Below the pieces are notes generated by a model. The model did no database searches. It saw only the letters and a list, made by a program, of their open reading frames with translations, and was not told the origin of the DNA. The translations under genes and the position numbers were made by a program. Of a stretch of DNA of 64,000 nucleotides, positions 56,910 through 64,000 are shown piece after piece (positions within the stretch are counted from its first letter, which is position 1; every line of letters begins with the position of its first letter). The stretch spans positions 372,001 to 436,000 of the forward strand of contig CAWEBF010000006.1 in assembly GCA_963807235.1 (NCBI GenBank), in the 5' to 3' direction. The stretch is from CAWEBF01 sp963807235 (lineage in GTDB: Bacteria > Acidobacteriota > Vicinamibacteria > Vicinamibacterales > UBA2999).

Positions 56910-58041
56910 ATGACGGAACAGTCGCCGCGGGTCTCGGTCGTTGTGCCCTGCTACAACCTGGGCCACCACCTCGGGGACGCGGTGGACAGCGTGCTCGCGC
57001 AGACCTTCACCGACGTCGAGATACTGGTCGTCGACGACGGGTCCACGGACGCGGCCACCATAGCGGTCCTCGATAGCTTCAACCGGCCCAAGACGCGCGT
57101 GCTGCGCTCCGAGAGTCGCGGTTTGCCCGGCGCCAAGAACTTCGGTGTGACGCAGACCACCGGCGAGCTGCTCTGCATGCTCGACGCCGACGATCTGCTG
57201 GAGCCCGAGATGCTGGCCCGCTCGGTGGCCGCACTCGATGCCGATGCGTCGGTGTCGTTCGCGTCGCACTGGCTGCGGACGTTCGGCGACGAGCAATGGG
57301 AGTGGACGCCGGAGAGCTGCGATTTTCCGGCGCTGCTCGACATGAACACCGTGAACGGCTCGGCGCTGGTCCGGCGCGCGGCGCTCGACGCGGTGGGCGG
57401 CTTCGACGAAACGTTTCTTCGACGGCTGCGAGGACTGGGACCTGTGGATCACGATGGTCGAGCACGGCTATCGCGGTGTCATCCTGCCCGAGTTTCTGTT
57501 CCGGTACCGGCGCCGTGCTGGCTCGATGAGCCAGGTGATGATGCAGGGCGATACGCACCCTGGCCTCTACCGCCGGCTCGTCGCCAAGCACGCCGCGTCG
57601 TACCGCTCGCACCTCGCGCCCCTGCTCGTCCGGCGCGAGCGCGAGGAAGTGCACTTGAAAGGGCAGATCCACGACCTGGAGCTCGACGACTATCTGGTCG
57701 TGACCCCGGGGCTTTCGAGCGCCCGTGATGACCTGCGGGACATCGAGCGCTGGCGCGCCGCTGAAGACGACGCCCTCGCCCGTGAACGCGACGAGGCCGC
57801 CGCGCACGAGGCTCGCGTGGAGCGTGACGCGGTGCTCGCGACCGCCGAGCACCTGGCGACGGAGCTTGCCGCGGTCCGGCGCACGCACGAGGAGGCGGTG
57901 TGGCGGTACCTGGGCGCCGAGGCCGCGGTGAACCGGGTCATGGACGAGTTGCGCGACCTGCGCAGGTCCTGGAGCTGGCGTCTGACCTCGCCCTTGCGCG
58001 CCGCGCTCGACCTGGTGCGGCGGTCGAAAGGCGGGCGGTGA
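56910..58041 (+). CDS. Family 2 glycosyltransferase with coiled-coil tail (frameshift near 57418)
   Basis: 'RVSVVVPCYNLGHHLGDAVD', 'VEILVVDDGSTDAATIAVLD', 'LPGAKNFGVTQTTGELLCML', 'LDADDLLEPEMLARSVAALD', 'TVNGSALVRRAALDAVGGFD', shift near 57418, 'CEDWDLWITMVEHGYRGVIL', 'LFRYRRRAGSMSQVMMQGDT'. Then a charged helix region and the tail 'SWSWRLTSPLRAALDLVRRS'. About 377 residues. Nearly the same architecture as the gene at 44510-45542; the two are paralogues. Stop overlaps the next GTG (GTGA). Confidence 0.87.
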
Positions 58042-59581
58042 CGGAGGCGCAGCCACGCGCGAAAGGTCGCAGGGGCCGCCCACCGGCGGCAGTGGTGCTG
58101 CGCTGCGCCGACGCGGGGGCGCGCGTATGGAGCACGTTGCGGAGCGTGGAGCGCCAGACGCTTTCCCCCGAGCTGGTGCTCGTGGCCGATCCCTCTACAC
58201 CCGACGGCACGCGCTCGTGGCTGCGCGCCGTGGCCGAATCTCGCGGCCACCGCTTCGTGGAGGCGCCGAGCGATCGCCCGGCCGCCGTCAAGAACGCGGG
58301 CATCAAGGCCTCCACGGCGCCATCGATCGCCTGCGTGGATGCCGGCACCGAGCTGCGACGCCAGCTTCATCGAGCAGTCGGCCGCCGCCCTGAAGGACCG
58401 CGGCGCCGCGGCCGCGGCCACGTGGGTCGAATGGCTCGGGCCGGGCTCGCGCGTCGTGGTGGAGGGTGTCTCGTCAGTGACACTTGCCGCATGCGCGTCG
58501 AGCTCCGACGCCGTGAACTCGACCGCGCTCGTCCGCCGGCGCGACTGGCTGGGCGCCGGCGGCTTCGACGAATCGCTGGAGGCCCTCGAGGATCTCGATC
58601 TGTGGCTCTCGCTGCTGTCGCGCGGACGGGAGATCGCGGTGGTGCCTCATCCCCTCGTCAGCTACATCGTCGAGCGCGACGCGCTGTATCGTCGGGCCTG
58701 GGATCCGGATCGTCGCGCGCGGGCCATGATCCGCGTGCTCGAGAAGCACACCGGCGTCTTCGAATCCCTCGTGACAGGCGTGCTTGCGGATCGCGAAGCG
58801 CGGCTCCTGCCCCTTGCTGGACGGTTCCGTTCGATCCTGGCGCGGCGTGATGAGGGCCTGGCGGAGATCGACCGGGCGCAGGCGCGAGGACGCGGCCTGC
58901 TGGCCGCCGCCGCGCTCGCCCCCGCCCGCCAACGCGCTTGTCCCCACCGCCGTTGGCGGCGCCGGCCGGGCGACGCCGATTGCCCGGGATTGGGGCTTCT
59001 CGCGCGGCACCCCCGTCGATCGCTACTACATCAACGCATTCCTGGAGATGTGCGCCGCGGACGTCCGTGGCGTCGTCCTCGACGTGCAGGAGCCGGACAA
59101 CGCGCGCAGGATCGGCGGCGGCAGCATCACCCGTCTGGACGTCATCGACGTGGACGGCCGCAACGGCAACGCCACGGTGATCGCCGACCTTCGCTGCGCG
59201 CCGAACGTGGCCTCAGAGTCGTACGACTGCATCGTCCTGACCCAGACGCTCCACCTGATCGACGACATGGCGGCCGTGTTGGCGGAATGCGCACGGCTGC
59301 TCCGGCCGGGCGGCGTCGTGCTGGCCACGCTGCCGTGCGCCAGCCGGATCGCCAACGACTACGGGCCCGCGCACGACCATTGGCGGGTGACCGCTCCCGG
59401 CGCGCGGCGGCTCTTCGCCGAACAGTTCGGGTCGAACGTGCGGGTGGAGTCGTGGGGCAACGTGGCGACCACCGCCGCGTTCCTGTATGGGCTTGCCGTG
59501 CACGAAGTGTCGCAGGCCACGCTGGACTTCGCCGATCCGCACTATCCGACGCTGGTGACCGTGCGTGCACAGAAAGGGTAA
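58038..59581 (+). CDS. Fused family 2 glycosyltransferase-methyltransferase (frame breaks near 58355 and 58920)
   Basis: About 514 residues when mended. First half GT2-like: 'PAAVVLRCADAGARVWSTLR', 'PELVLVADPSTPDGTRSWLR', 'DRPAAVKNAGIKASTAPSIA', 'NSTALVRRRDWLGAGGFDES', 'LEDLDLWLSLLSRGREIAVV'. Second half class I SAM methyltransferase: 'RDWGFSRGTPVDRYYINAFL', 'GVVLDVQEPDNARRIGGGSI', 'DCIVLTQTLHLIDDMAAVLA', 'RLLRPGGVVLATLPCASRIA', end 'PTLVTVRAQKG'. The methyltransferase half is a close paralogue of that in 42749-44513, but fused to a different partner. Confidence 0.85.
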
Positions 59582-59604
59582 GCGCCGCCCGCAGTGACCA
59601 ACCC

Positions 59605-59630
59605 GGCCCCAGTCTCAAGACTGTCCGGCC
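59605..59630 (+). terminator. Possible terminator stem-loop
   Basis: GGCC, CAGTCT-CA-AGACTG (59610-59623), GGCC: a stem with one inner mismatch pair, followed by a T-rich stretch (TGTTTCAGTTTCC). It lies about 25 nt after the last glycan gene and before the pilin promoter. Confidence 0.4.
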
Positions 59631-59738
59631 TGTTTCAGTTTCCGTGGGGCTGGTCTGAATCGGCACACGACGCGGCTCGGAACCGAACCTCGGCCGATTG
59701 CCGCAACCATCGGCTCGACAGCCACTTAAGCCCCACTC

Positions 59739-59766
59739 GAGGTAGTGGCACCCTGGTTGCTACCTC
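59739..59766 (+). promoter_or_regulatory. Sigma-54-like promoter bracketed by an inverted repeat
   Basis: TGGCACC-CTGG-TTGCT at 59746-59761 fits the -24/-12 consensus TGGCACR-N4-TTGCW, with GG and GC at the correct distance. GAGGTAG (59739-59745) and CTACCTC (59760-59766) flank it as a perfect 7-bp inverted repeat. The predicted start of transcription, about 59772, is only 3 nt before the FimT-like ATG, which would make a nearly leaderless mRNA. Confidence 0.5.
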
Positions 59767-59774
59767 AGTCGGGC

Positions 59775-60368
59775 ATGAGGAAGGACGACGCCGGATTCTC
59801 CGTGATCGAAGTCGTGGTGGTGGCCACCGTGACCATGATCACCGTCGGCTTGGCAGCCCCCAGCATCACGGGCGCCATCGAAACGTACAAGTTCAACTCG
59901 GACGTGCAGAACGTGGCCGCGACGATCCGTTCGGCGCGCTACACCGCGGTTGCGTCCAACGTCCGCATGCGCGTGCGGTTCAACTGTCCTACAACGGGGC
60001 AGATGCGCGTCGTGGAAGTGACCGGCAACGCGGCGGTCGACGACGCCGGCGATCGCTGCGACCTCGCCGCCTATCCGTATCCGGCACCGGACACCGATCC
60101 AGCCACGCTGCCGAACAACGACGGCCCCGTCGTGGCGATGGGCTCGTCGGCCACCACGTTTCCGGGCACGATCGCCAGCCTGGAGGTGAGCACGGCCGGC
60201 CGCGTCGTGCCGCTGACTGGATGTCCGACCTGCGTGGCCGCATCACCGCCCGCAGTGCTGACGATCGAGGACGAGACAACTGACACCGGCCGCCGCATCA
60301 CCGTGACCGCCACAGGCGGGACGACGATCGACCGTCATACGACCTCACGCGGATACGGGCAGGACTAG
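59775..60368 (+). CDS. FimT/GspH-like minor prepilin
   Basis: 197 residues. Short basic leader and class III cleavage site 'DDAG|FSVIEVVVVATVTMITV' with Phe+1 and Glu+5, then the N-terminal pilin helix. 'NVAATIRSARYTAVASNVRM' is the GspH-type alpha-beta start. Later Cys pairs ('DRCDLAAYP', 'GCPTCVAAS') may form loop disulfides. Processed by PilD and placed at the tip or base of a type IV pilus or type II pseudopilus. First of four prepilin-type genes spaced 2-9 nt apart. Confidence 0.88.
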   Translation: MRKDDAGFSVIEVVVVATVTMITVGLAAPSITGAIETYKFNSDVQNVAATIRSARYTAVASNVRMRVRFNCPTTGQMRVVEVTGNAAVDDAGDRCDLAAYPYPAPDTDPATLPNNDGPVVAMGSSATTFPGTIASLEVSTAGRVVPLTGCPTCVAASPPAVLTIEDETTDTGRRITVTATGGTTIDRHTTSRGYGQD

Positions 60369-60370
60369 CC

Positions 60371-60784
60371 ATGACCGAACCCCAAGGCGCGCCGAGCGAG
60401 TCCGGTTTCTCGCTGGTCGAGACGATGGTGGCGTCGCTCGTGCTGACGATAGGGCTCGTCGGCCTCGCCCAGCTCCTCGCGGTGGCGACCATCATGCACT
60501 CCGACGCGCGGCAGGCCACCACCAGCACGGTGTTGGCGCAGGCCAAGATCGACGAGCTGATGAAGCTGGACTTCGACACGAGTCCCGCGATCCAGCTGGG
60601 CGGCAGCATTTCGTCGAACATGGCGAATTTCTTCGACTCGCCTGAGCCGGGCATCGATCGCCGGTGGCAGGTGACCAACGGCCCGGTGGCAGGCACGCGC
60701 CTTCTGGAGGTCAACATCGACAACAAAGGCGGCCGGCTGTATGGGGGCTCGCAGACGCTGACGACGGTGATCCGCGAATGGTAG
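60371..60784 (+). CDS. PilV-like minor prepilin
   Basis: 137 residues. Cleavage site 'PSESG|FSLVETMVASLVLTIG' with Glu+5, then a hydrophobic helix and 'DARQATTSTVLAQAKIDELM', the usual start of the PilV globular domain. Two nt after the FimT-like gene. It contributes to the minor-pilin priming complex. Confidence 0.85.
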   Translation: MTEPQGAPSESGFSLVETMVASLVLTIGLVGLAQLLAVATIMHSDARQATTSTVLAQAKIDELMKLDFDTSPAIQLGGSISSNMANFFDSPEPGIDRRWQVTNGPVAGTRLLEVNIDNKGGRLYGGSQTLTTVIREW

Positions 60785-60786
60785 CG

Positions 60787-61425
60787 ATGCGCGACGAACG
60801 CGGCTTCTCGATGATCGAGCTGATGATCGCGATGTTCGTCAGCATGCTGGTGCTGGGCTCGGCGGCCACGGTGATCTCGGGCGTGCAGAACACGTACGCG
60901 CACCAGATGGACGACGGCACGGTGGAGCAGGAGCTGCGCTTCGCCATGGACTTCATCCGCCGCACCATCGAGCAGGCTGGCAGCAATCCCTACAGCGTGT
61001 CGGTGAGCGATTGTCCCGCGGCCGGCACCGCCGTTCAGGCGATCCGTATGGATCCGGACGGCGACGGCCAGCCCGACGACATCCGTGTTCAGGCCGACGC
61101 GGGCGTCCCCGATGGGCTCATCGGGGGTTCGACGGGCTTCTGTACCCAGGCGGACGAGGACGTCACCATCGCCTACAACAACATCTCGAACACGATCACG
61201 CGATACGACCGCGGGACCGATCTGGCCCCGGTGGTCTGGACCGACGGCGTGTTCACCGGCCTGACGTTCGAGTATCTCGACTCCGCGATGGTGCCGACGG
61301 CGTTCGTCGGCGCGGTCCGCATCGTTCGCGTCACGCTCACCGCCCGGTCGCGGTCGGCGCGCCCGGGGATGGATGAGGGGCAAACGTTCACGCTCGAGTC
61401 GGATGTGCGGCTGAAGTCGCAGTAA
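60787..61425 (+). CDS. PilW-like minor prepilin
   Basis: 212 residues from ATG 60787; an ATG at 60778 overlapping the previous stop is possible. Cleavage site 'RDERG|FSMIELMIAMFVSML', then 'TYAHQMDDGTVEQELRFAMD', typical PilW. Two Cys ('VSDCPAAG', 'TGFCTQAD') may form a disulfide. 'MDPDGDGQPDDIRV' is an acidic loop of calcium-binding type, seen in many PilW-like proteins. Confidence 0.87.
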   Translation: MRDERGFSMIELMIAMFVSMLVLGSAATVISGVQNTYAHQMDDGTVEQELRFAMDFIRRTIEQAGSNPYSVSVSDCPAAGTAVQAIRMDPDGDGQPDDIRVQADAGVPDGLIGGSTGFCTQADEDVTIAYNNISNTITRYDRGTDLAPVVWTDGVFTGLTFEYLDSAMVPTAFVGAVRIVRVTLTARSRSARPGMDEGQTFTLESDVRLKSQ

Positions 61426-61431
61426 ACGCTT

Positions 61432-62781
61432 ATGTCCACCTATCGATCACGCCTTCACAGCGAGCAGGGCATGGCCCTGATCGGGGTCATCCTGCTGCTG
61501 ATCCTGGCCTCCGGTGTCTGCGCGGCGCTGGCGGTCAGCGGCAAGACGGAAACCATGGCGGCCTATAACCTCGACACCTCGGCGCAGGCCCGCGCCGCGG
61601 CGCAGGCCGGCCTGACGGCCGCCGTCCAGGTGGTGATCACCAGCCTCAACAACAGCGCGCTGACGCCGGGACCCGCAATCGACGCACTGCTGGCGGGTCC
61701 AGACGGCGACTTCGCCAACACGCTTGACAACGGCAGCCTGATGACCGTCGATGGCGCTGCGACCGGCTTGCCGCCGCCGAACGCCACGCTGCAGCTGGGG
61801 ACGCTGACAGGCGTGTCCTACACCGTGCAGGTGTTCGACGACGACGATCCCCTCCGTGGCCTCACGTTGAGCCCCGCGGCGATCACCGAGGTCAACGAAA
61901 ATACCGACGCCTCGACCGACAACAACGAGCGAATCGTCATCCGCGCCATCGGCCGAGGCCGCAACAACACCACGGTCACGCTGGAAGCCATCCTCGGCAC
62001 GACCACGCTGCCGGCCCTCCTCACCAACGGCGACCTGGACGTGCAGGGCAACCTGACGCTTCTCGGCCAGAACGGCGGCGTCCACGCCAACGGCAACCTG
62101 GAGATCGGCAGCGGCGCGGTGGACATCGCCCAGGACGCCACCTCCTCGCTCATGGCGACCATACACGCGAGCGCCGACGTGGGGGGCATCGAGGCCAGCG
62201 GCCAACCGACTATGACGGTACCCAACGTCAATGCGGCGGACTACTTCAACTTCGCCGATTACATCCTGGACAGCGACGGCGTCATCAAGAACCGCGTGAC
62301 GGGGGTGGCAGAGGCGGATCAGGCGTCGTTCGGCTGGACGTTCGATGGCGCCGGCACCTGGGAGCTCAACGCCGATCCCATCGACGGGACCTACTACGTC
62401 AGGGGCGCCTCAGTGCGGATGGCAGGCAGCCCCACCGCTGTCATGTCGCTCATCGTGGAAGGCGACATCGACATCCAGGGCAACGCCACCCTGACACCCG
62501 ACGTCCAACCCCTTCTTCGAGAACCTGTTCGTGACCAACGGCGACCTGGAGATCTCCGGCAGCTTCGCCACGCCGCTCTCATCGAGGGCGTGGTCATGGT
62601 GCGCGGTCAGCTCGACATCGCCGGCAGCCCCGAAATCGCCGGCCAGATCCTGGTGCAGGACGTGGCCGGCGCTGGCACGCTGACCGACGTCAACACGATC
62701 AGCGGCAACCCGACCATCACCTACAACGGCCTCGCCGGCAGCGGCACGTTCGACATCGGCGGCTGGCGCGAGATCAAGTAA
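61432..62781 (+). CDS. PilX-like pilus assembly protein with long C-terminal domain
   Basis: 449 residues in the written frame. N-terminal 'SEQGMALIGVILLLILASGV' is a prepilin-like helix without the usual Phe+1/Glu+5, as in PilX/GspK-like proteins. 'SAQARAAAQAGLTAAVQVVI' continues the helix. The rest is beta-rich with Asn/Gly turns ('GDLDVQGNLTLLGQNGGVHA', 'GSGAVDIAQDATSS'). Residues near 62505-62578 (QPLLREPVRDQRRPG) look foreign; the +1 frame there reads 'NPFFENLFVTNGDLEISGSF', so two frame changes that cancel are likely. The stop overlaps the next ATG (TAATG). Confidence 0.8.
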   Translation: MSTYRSRLHSEQGMALIGVILLLILASGVCAALAVSGKTETMAAYNLDTSAQARAAAQAGLTAAVQVVITSLNNSALTPGPAIDALLAGPDGDFANTLDNGSLMTVDGAATGLPPPNATLQLGTLTGVSYTVQVFDDDDPLRGLTLSPAAITEVNENTDASTDNNERIVIRAIGRGRNNTTVTLEAILGTTTLPALLTNGDLDVQGNLTLLGQNGGVHANGNLEIGSGAVDIAQDATSSLMATIHASADVGGIEASGQPTMTVPNVNAADYFNFADYILDSDGVIKNRVTGVAEADQASFGWTFDGAGTWELNADPIDGTYYVRGASVRMAGSPTAVMSLIVEGDIDIQGNATLTPDVQPLLREPVRDQRRPGDLRQLRHAALIEGVVMVRGQLDIAGSPEIAGQILVQDVAGAGTLTDVNTISGNPTITYNGLAGSGTFDIGGWREIK

Positions 62782-63383
62782 TGCGCACGATGGTGTCCGC
62801 GGTGATGCTGCTGGCCATCGGCTGGCTGACGTCGGGCCCTTCGGCGCAGGGGCTGGGCGAAGTGGCTCGCCGTGAAGGCGAGCGGCGGCAGCAGACCAGC
62901 GCGGGCAAGGAGCACGAACGAAGATCTGCGGGCCGTGCCGGGCGAAGCTGCCCGGTTGCGGCTGCGCCTTCCACTACCGCACCCGCCTCGACCGGGTCGG
63001 CGCCCGCCGCCGCGCCGGGTGATGCAGCCGGAGCCGCCGCGGCTGCCGGAGCCGCCGGGACGCCGGCCGACGCCGCCACGCCCCGGACCGACGTCAAGAC
63101 CGCGGAACAGAAGCGTGGCGAGGAATACTGGCGCGGCAAGGCGGGAACGATTCGGACCGAGCTGGAGAGGAGCACGGCCAAGGTCGACGGCCTGAAGACT
63201 CGGCTCCAGAGCCTCGACGAGCAGCTGAGGGGCGGCGCCGGCACGTCGCACGTACAGGAGCGCGAGGTCACGCTCAAGGCTCTCGAGAAGGCGCAGTACA
63301 ACGCCACGTCGCTGCGCGAGGAATGGGCCCGGTTCGAGGCTCGCGCCAAGGCCGACAAAATACCCGCCGACTGGCTGCGATAG
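62781..63383 (+). CDS. Exported protein of unknown function with coiled-coil end
   Basis: About 200 residues. Signal peptide ('MVSAVMLLAIGWLTSGPSAQ'), an Ala/Pro-rich low-complexity middle, and a charged helical end ('RGEEYWRGKAGTIRTELERS', 'VDGLKTRLQSLDEQL', 'WARFEARAKADKIPADWLR'). Around 62915-62990 the +1 frame ('STNEDLRAVPGEAARL') looks more protein-like than the written one, so a cancelling pair of frame changes is likely here too. No family recognised. Coupled to the pilin operon by a TAATG overlap, so a periplasmic role in pilus assembly is possible. Confidence 0.7.
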   Translation: MRTMVSAVMLLAIGWLTSGPSAQGLGEVARREGERRQQTSAGKEHERRSAGRAGRSCPVAAAPSTTAPASTGSAPAAAPGDAAGAAAAAGAAGTPADAATPRTDVKTAEQKRGEEYWRGKAGTIRTELERSTAKVDGLKTRLQSLDEQLRGGAGTSHVQEREVTLKALEKAQYNATSLREEWARFEARAKADKIPADWLR

Positions 63384-63536
63384 CTGCCCGCTCGCAGCGC
63401 AGGGCCGCCGGACCTTGGGCGGTTTTGGCCCCTTTGGGGTCGATTCATTCGGTTGCCGAATAGGCCGTATCCGGCTTGAAAGCCCGACACAGTTATGGGA
63501 CTCTGACCCACTGTTTCCCGTCGTCGGGTGCCTGCC

Positions 63537-64000
63537 ATGTCGCACACCAGGTCGGCCGTGCCTGCCATCGCGGTTCTTCGTCGTCCTGACCGCCACGACG
63601 GCGGGGGTTCGCTTGGAGGGCCAATCGGCACGCCTCGCCGCGCCCTCGGCGCCGGCAACGGCTGAGAAGCAGAAGGCCCTCGTCGATCGGTACTGCGTCA
63701 CCTGCCACAGCAACCGCGTCAAGACGGCCAACCTCTCGCTGGAGGGGCTCGACTTCGCGCGCGTCGGCGACCACGCCGAGCTGTGGGAGAAGGTGGTGCG
63801 GAAGCTGCGCGCCGGCGTGATGCCGCCGCCGGACGTCCGCCGGCCGCCGCTGACCGAGTACGAGGGGCTGCGCGACTGGCTGGAGTCGGAGATCGACCGT
63901 CACGCCGCGACGCGATCCAATCCCGGCGCCGTCGTCCTGCACCGCCTGAACCGGACCGAGTACGCGCACGCCGTGCGCGACCTGCTGGACCTGGAGATCG
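63537..64000 (+). CDS. DUF1592-family heme-binding protein, 3' end outside the window (frameshift near 63575)
   Basis: From ATG 63537 'MSHTRSAVPAIA' joins, after a one-base slip near 63575, to 'RFFVVLTATTAGVRLEGQSA', together a signal peptide. Then 'EKQKALVDRYCVTCHSNRVK' carries a c-type heme site (CVTCH), and 'LWEKVVRKLRAGVMPPPDVR' and 'VVLHRLNRTEYAHAVRDLLD' are the planctomycete-type cytochrome and DUF1587 motifs. Full-length members have about 700-1000 residues with DUF1592/1588/1585 domains; their physiological role is not established. The 63384-63536 gap before it contains only a weak GGCCCC/GGGGTC stem. Confidence 0.85.

Overview
GC-rich bacterial chromosome, most likely an acidobacterium of the Vicinamibacteria type. 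The grounds are six full-length ADOP-type permeases (Acidobacterial Duplicated Orphan Permease family), a Ser/Thr kinase fused to TPRs, a PEP-CTERM protein, and a DUF1592-type heme protein at the right edge. No rRNA, tRNA, CRISPR array, insertion sequence or phage gene was recognised. About two dozen genes are intact in content but broken by one or more single-base frame changes, roughly one per 1.6 kb. This looks like residual indel error of a long-read or metagenome assembly rather than mass gene decay, so I annotate each as one gene and give the approximate break.

Layout. 1-1.4 kb: ankyrin protein (partial), a short c-type cytochrome, and the tail of a lost outer-membrane receptor. 1.4-6.1 kb: malate synthase, a secreted alpha/beta hydrolase, gamma-glutamyltransferase. 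6.1-12.7 kb (minus strand): an oxalate catabolism operon of oxalate/formate antiporter, oxalyl-CoA decarboxylase, formyl-CoA transferase and an ADP-forming acyl-CoA synthetase. 12.8-17.8 kb: TPR kinase, PEP-CTERM protein, SYLF-domain protein. 17.8-39.4 kb (minus strand): a 21-kb operon-like array of MacA-like adaptor, ABC ATPase, four ADOP permeases, a DUF4097 protein, a second ABC ATPase, two more ADOP permeases, then a sigma-54 response regulator and its NtrY-like histidine kinase. 39.6-41.5 kb: a secreted lectin-like protein and a Tle1/DUF2235 phospholipase-like protein. 41.5-59.6 kb: a surface-glycan locus with glycosyltransferases, two fused methyltransferases, a polysaccharide deacetylase, DUF2304 and a Wzm/Wzt-type exporter. 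59.7-63.4 kb: minor-pilin genes (FimT/PilV/PilW/PilX-like) behind a sigma-54-like promoter. 63.5-64 kb: start of a heme-binding DUF1592-family protein.

How it works together. The oxalate genes form a closed CoA cycle: import, activation, decarboxylation, CoA transfer, formate export. The adaptor, two ATPases and six permeases look like one or more tripartite export machines under local two-component control. The glycan locus holds the genes to assemble, modify and export a polysaccharide through an ABC transporter.

Two repeat systems stand out. One is a dispersed two-stem element: a GC-rich hairpin with a short GAA- or GGA-type loop, a conserved linker near CCAGAAGACACTG, then a second stem-loop. 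Six copies lie in this window, one of them reading through the join of a fused gene. The other is a set of heptamer tandem arrays (3-6 units, many different heptamers) that sit almost only at gene ends and often contain the stop codon.
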